Shown here: in pieces, positions 60,233 to 64,000 of the stretch
Layout: every line of letters begins with the position of its first letter
How positions within the stretch are numbered: the first letter of the stretch is position 1
NCBI RefSeq assembly: GCF_000002865.3
Contig: NW_001865057.1
Span: 480,943-544,942 of the forward strand
Direction: 5' to 3'
DNA length: 64,000 bases
From: Monosiga brevicollis MX1
Taxonomy: Eukaryota > Opisthokonta > Choanoflagellata > Craspedida > Salpingoecidae
Position numbers and translations under genes: made by a program
The notes under the pieces: generated by a model
Databases searched by the model: none
What the model was told of the DNA's origin: nothing
Seen by the model: only the letters and a program-made list of their open reading frames with translations

Positions 60233-62012
60233 ATGGCCTCGCGACGCTTTGGCGTGCTGGCATTGCTGTCGCAAATCATCCTGCTGATCCTCTTTGTCGT
60301 CTGGGTGCGCTACGATGGCGATCTCGGCGACAGCAGCGGCATGGACCAATCCTGTGCCACCCGCCTCACCGAGATCGACTGCTTGGCCGCGGGCTGCACC
60401 TACAATGCTGCAGAGAGCACCTGCTCCGGCACTCCTACCATCCTTGACCAGCGCTACCCTTACTACCAGGACGTGCACGTCATGATCTTCATCGGCTTTG
60501 GCATGCTCATGACCTTTCTCTCCCGATACGGCTTTAGCGCCGTCGCCTATAACATGTTCCTCGCCTGCATCGCCTTTCAGGTTGGTCCAGCCCGCGCCCC
60601 GACTTTTGGTTGCGTGCGTGCGTGTGTGGCTTTGCCATGGTGCACCTCGTGTGCTTTCAGGCTGCAGCATCATCGCTCGCTCGCTGGCTTCTGTCCGCAT
60701 CAGCTTAGCTCTCACGTAACTGATGACCATGATTCTTTTTGCGAGTAGTGGGCCCAGTTCACCAACACCTTCTGGCATCGCATCTTCGAGGGCGAGGCGG
60801 CGAGCCACAAAATTCGCATGACCGTCGAGAACCTCATTACCGGTGACTTTGCTGCCGCCAGCGTTCTCGTGGCATATGGTGCCGTCATTGGCAAGACCAC
60901 CCCTGAACAACTCCTTGTCATGGCCCTGCTTCAGCTCATCTTCTATTCCCTCAACGAGTCGATCGGCGTCATTGAGTATGTCCCTCGTCCACCATGCACC
61001 TTTGATTGGCTCCGGTAGCAAAGACATGGCCTTGAGCCGTCGATCCTTCTTCTGTTTCTTCTTCTTCTTGTTCTTTGCACGTGGTCATCGCTTACCAAGC
61101 GTTGCCCTGTTTTTCTCTTGCCCCCTCCCTTTCAGGTTCCAGGCCGTGGACGTGGGTGGTTCCATGTACGTGCACGCCTTTGGTGCTTACTTTGGTCTTG
61201 CCGTCAGCTTTATGCTCGGCAACAGCCGTCCCACGGCCAGCGGCAAGCAGCTGCACCGCAACAACTCCAACAATGGGTCATCCTCCACCTCTGACGTCTT
61301 TGCCATGATCGGCACGCTCTTCCTCTTCATGTTCTGGCCCTCCTTCAACGGCGCCCTGGCCTCGGGGTCCGCTCAGCACCGCGTCGTCATCAACACGGTC
61401 ATTGCCATCGCCTTTAGCGCCATGAGCACCTTCGCCTTTAGCAATCTCTTCCGTCGCGGTCGCTTCAACATGGTCGACATTCAAAACGCCACCCTGGCGG
61501 GCGGCGTGGCCGTCGGCTCCTCGGCCGATCTTCTTATCGAGCCCTATGGCGCCGCTCTGATTGGCTTTGTTGCCGGTCTCATCAGCGTCGTCGGCTACGT
61601 TTACATCAGCGGCCTTTTGGACCGCTATCTTCGCATTCACGACACGGCCGGCGTCCACAATCTGCACGGCATGCCCGGCGTGGTGGGCGGCTTGGGCGGC
61701 GTCATCGCCGCCTCCCTGGCCAAAGCCAGCGACTACGGCTCGGCTCTCGGCGAAATCTATGCTGCTCGCGCCACCGGAACTACCGCTGGCGAACAGGCCG
61801 GTAATCAGCTTCTGGCCCTCGTCGTCACCCTTGGTCTGGCCATCGGCGGTGGCCTTGCCACTGGTTTTGTGCTCCGCCTTTTGCCCGCGCCGCAGTCCCC
61901 CTTCCACGACCGTGAGTTCTGGGACATTGAAGAGCACGCTGGCGCAGAGGCAAGCGACGAGCCCGACACCATTCCCCTGGGCTCCGTCACTAAAGTGTCC
62001 CCCCTCATGTAA
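60233..62012 (+). CDS. RHCG-like: Rh-type ammonium/ammonia transporter
   Basis: Exons 60233-60580, 60749-60975 and 61136-62012 join in phase; the ATG is at 60233 and the stop at 62010-62012. About 483 codons and roughly 11-12 membrane segments, as usual for the family. Motifs: [19 protein letters not shown], typical of Rh proteins; [16 protein letters not shown] with the first pore His and conserved Asp; and [14 protein letters not shown] with the second pore His. DVHVMIF and FGAYFG distinguish it from Amt/MEP transporters. The extracellular loop after helix 1 has four Cys (residues about 40-65). The family conducts NH3/NH4+ (possibly CO2) across the plasma membrane, fitting ammonia excretion by a bacterivorous protist. 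Gly/Ala-rich helices and C-ending codons suggest good expression. The cytosolic tail is acidic and short. An added 10-residue Asn/Ser loop ([10 protein letters not shown]) lies between helices. Confidence 0.93.
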
Positions 62013-63673
62013 TCATGATTTGTCGTTGTGATTCTTGCTTCCCGCTGCCGTTTTGACCCGGGAATCATGATGCTCCATCACCATGTGCCTTATTCAGGCA
62101 CGCGCGCGCGTGTGGGTGTGCCCTGTCCCTATGCATGTGCATGCCTGTTTGTTACCATGTCTGTGCGTGCGTACACTTCTGTCTGGCCGTGGGGCGCGCC
62201 CCTTGTCACAGCTTGACATGGCAGCCAGCTGCCCCCCTCCCTTCTCCCCCATGTTCTGTTCTGTTCTGTTCTTTTTTTTTTTTTTTTTCTTGTTCGTGTC
62301 TTGCCATCTTGGTACCTGTTGGGCCTCTGTTGGGTTCGGGCCCCTCTGGCCAACTGGGACGTCTTACCCACAGTGGACGGATCCGGCGCTCTTCCGCGTG
62401 TTTTTACCCCAACCCTTCCTGAGATCGTGCCAATAAAGGCGCCTCTGCAACCTTTCCGAGCACCCTGAAATTGATTTATGCTATGCCCTTGCCTTTCCTC
62501 TGCCACCAATCGCGACGCTGCTCTTGATTCTCATCTGGCGGGGTGCCCGCGCTTCCAGAGCCACATCACACCCCGGCCCACTGTAAGCTGCTGCCTCGAC
62601 GCCCCTCCCTCATCTTGTGCTTTTCTTTCCTGCGAAACGTCTCGTTTGTACCCCGTCAATTCTTCCCCACTGATAACATGCTGCCTCGGTTCTTGCCGCC
62701 TCTTACCCCGAAGGAATGCCCTGTGTCCATGCGCCGTCGTCAGAAGCTGCAAGCGCAAACGCGAACGCGACGCCTTGCTTCACGTCAATGCCCGCTCCCG
62801 CTCCACGTACGTGTCCGCTCTTCGTGTATTTTAGGAAGCGGACACGCTCAGGCGCCGGCCGCAACGGTTTTGCTTCTCCTGCTCGAGGGATTGCCTTGAA
62901 TGTGTGTCCGCCCGACATGCCATGCATGACATACCTCGACGACTGCCAACACACAACATGGTCTGAGTGAACCCCAAGTAAACCATGCGCCAGCGCGCGA
63001 ATCCCACTTCCCGTACTGACCTGCCCTCTCCGACGCTGCCCACCCAGTGCGCCTAGCCCACCAGCAAATGCCTTGTGCTTGCACCAAACGCGAGCTAGCG
63101 CCGGCTGTCCACATACCTGTGAAGCGTCCCCTTCCTCGTGCCACCAAACGCAAGCGACACACGCGCGAGCCCCCCCCCCTCGCCCAAGCCCACCACCCCT
63201 TACCACCCACCAAGGCTCGAGCCGCATATTTCCTCGCTGCCCACTGCCCGAGGTCACCTCGCGCGCTGCCACTCGTGAAAGCAGCCCCGTAAGTCGCTCT
63301 GAGAAGAAGCCTGACCCACACACACACCCTGCCATCGTCACCCAACCCCACACCAGCTGGCCTGTGTTCTGTTCCACTCAGAGTCACATTCTCCTGCTTC
63401 TCTCTCTCTCTCGCTCTCTGTCTCTCTCCTCCTTCTTCTTCTCCCTTGGCTCCTGCATTTCTCATCATCGCATATCCTGTCCTCCCGGCCAGGCCAATAG
63501 CGATCAAGCCCATTTGCCTCACCGCCACCAAAACTCTTCCGTGGCTCTTCGCTGACGGTCCTCGTACCCAACTTGGGAGCCTTGTTGCCCCTGTCCCCCC
63601 CCATCGCTGCCTTTGTTCAGCCCATACCTCAACGCCTATACAAGCTACAACTCCTACTCACCTTCAAGGCGTC
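62013..63673. other. C/T-rich intergenic region, no supported gene
   Basis: This is about 1.66 kb between the Rh stop and the next ATG. It contains the Rh 3' UTR with an AATAAA-like signal (caataaagg at 62432) and a poly-T tract (62272-62288). A strongly pyrimidine-rich stretch at 63390-63450 precedes the next gene. Frames of 80-230 codons on both strands are compositionally driven (Pro/Arg/Cys-rich or Gly/Trp-rich) and carry no recognised domain. Confidence 0.5.
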
Positions 63674-64000
63674 ATGGCGCCTCGCCAGCGCACCGCCCTT
63701 GCTGGGCCCTGGGTGGCCATGGCTGCCGCCCTTCTCTTGGCGGCAAGTGCCTCGGCAAACCTTGATCTTTGCTACAAAATTCGCTGGAACCTCGCGTCTA
63801 ACGACGTCAAAGAATCCGTCATCAAACCCGTCACTGCTTTCCCGGCCGAGCATGCGCTCGTATCGCGCGGCTACTGTGGTGGCAAGAACACTGGCGATCC
63901 CATCCCTCACAACGCTCGCTGGTCCACCCGCGGCCGATACAATTACTGGGATTGCGACCGGGTGACTGGCGGCCAGGCCTTTTATGTAAGCACACGCCTT
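63674..64000 (+). CDS. 5' part of a secreted or membrane protein, unknown family
   Basis: The ATG at 63674 gives a signal peptide (GPWVAMAAALLLAASASA, cleavage near residue 29). A mature N-terminus with spaced Cys follows (DLCYKIRW, RGYCGGKNTG, YWDCDRVTGG). The first exon ends at 63985 before gtaagc in phase 0, and the gene runs off the right edge. The sequence resembles a Cys-stabilised extracellular domain, but no family was recognised from 104 residues. Confidence 0.65.
   Translation, partial: MAPRQRTALAGPWVAMAAALLLAASASANLDLCYKIRWNLASNDVKESVIKPVTAFPAEHALVSRGYCGGKNTGDPIPHNARWSTRGRYNYWDCDRVTGGQAFYVSTRL

Noticed and set aside
59891-61027. Minus-strand 378-codon frame
   Set aside because: It is antisense to Rh transporter exons and introns; its charged, repetitive composition mirrors the codons of that gene.
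62703-63531. Gly/Trp/Arg-rich minus-strand frames of 224-227 codons
   Set aside because: They arise from the C-rich intergenic strand; no domain, start context or splice support was found.

Overview
The window is nuclear DNA from an intron-rich, gene-dense unicellular eukaryote. It is best explained as a choanoflagellate, with a Monosiga-like gene style as an inference. Reasons: an animal-type receptor tyrosine kinase, a MYCBP2/Highwire-type RCR ubiquitin ligase, a NOX2-class oxidase, an Rh glycoprotein and a flagellar central-apparatus protein, all with short GT-AG introns (mostly about 80-200 nt), many microsatellites (CT, AC, TGTGTC, TTA, poly-T) and one 50-N assembly gap. No prokaryotic operons, CRISPR arrays, rRNA or convincing tRNA genes were seen.

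Layout, left to right. 1-2361 (+): 3' part of a SPEF2-like flagellar gene. 3001-7049 (+): receptor tyrosine kinase with LDLa ectodomain. 7289-11520 (+): iduronate-2-sulfatase-like gene with micro-exons. 11700-12126 (-): a weak candidate gene, followed by a long AC repeat. 12507-16935 (+): mitochondrial intermediate peptidase. 17254-19589 (-): PP2A B''-type regulatory subunit. 20975-39447 (+): a giant, about 18 kb MYCBP2-like E3 ligase with RCC1, PHR, DOC, CUB-like, filamin, MBT, ZZ, a second DOC and the RING/tandem-cysteine module. 40072-43552 (-): NADPH oxidase. 44252-46383 (+): mitochondrial PTCD2-like PPR protein. 46533-48937 (-): amino-acid-permease-like membrane protein. 50340-50600 (+): small orphan ORF. 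51639-52554 (+): Nop6-like RRM protein. 52783-54962 (-): RBM7-like RRM protein. 55724-57319 (-): secreted glycosidase-like orphan. 58180-58632 (+): intronless cupin of the bacterial hydroxynitrile-lyase-like type. 60233-62012 (+): Rh ammonium transporter. 63674 to the right edge (+): start of a secreted protein.

The genes do not form one pathway; they are independent housekeeping, signalling and metabolic loci. The strongest points of interest are: the pre-animal MYCBP2-like ligase with intact RCR esterification residues and extra MBT and ZZ domains in its middle; a micro-exon-built sulfatase active site; two multiple-of-three introns in the receptor kinase that leave the frame open if retained; and a probably transferred, intronless cupin. 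Exon borders below were chosen by eye from GT/AG signals, codon phase and remembered family motifs; none was tested by alignment or RNA data.
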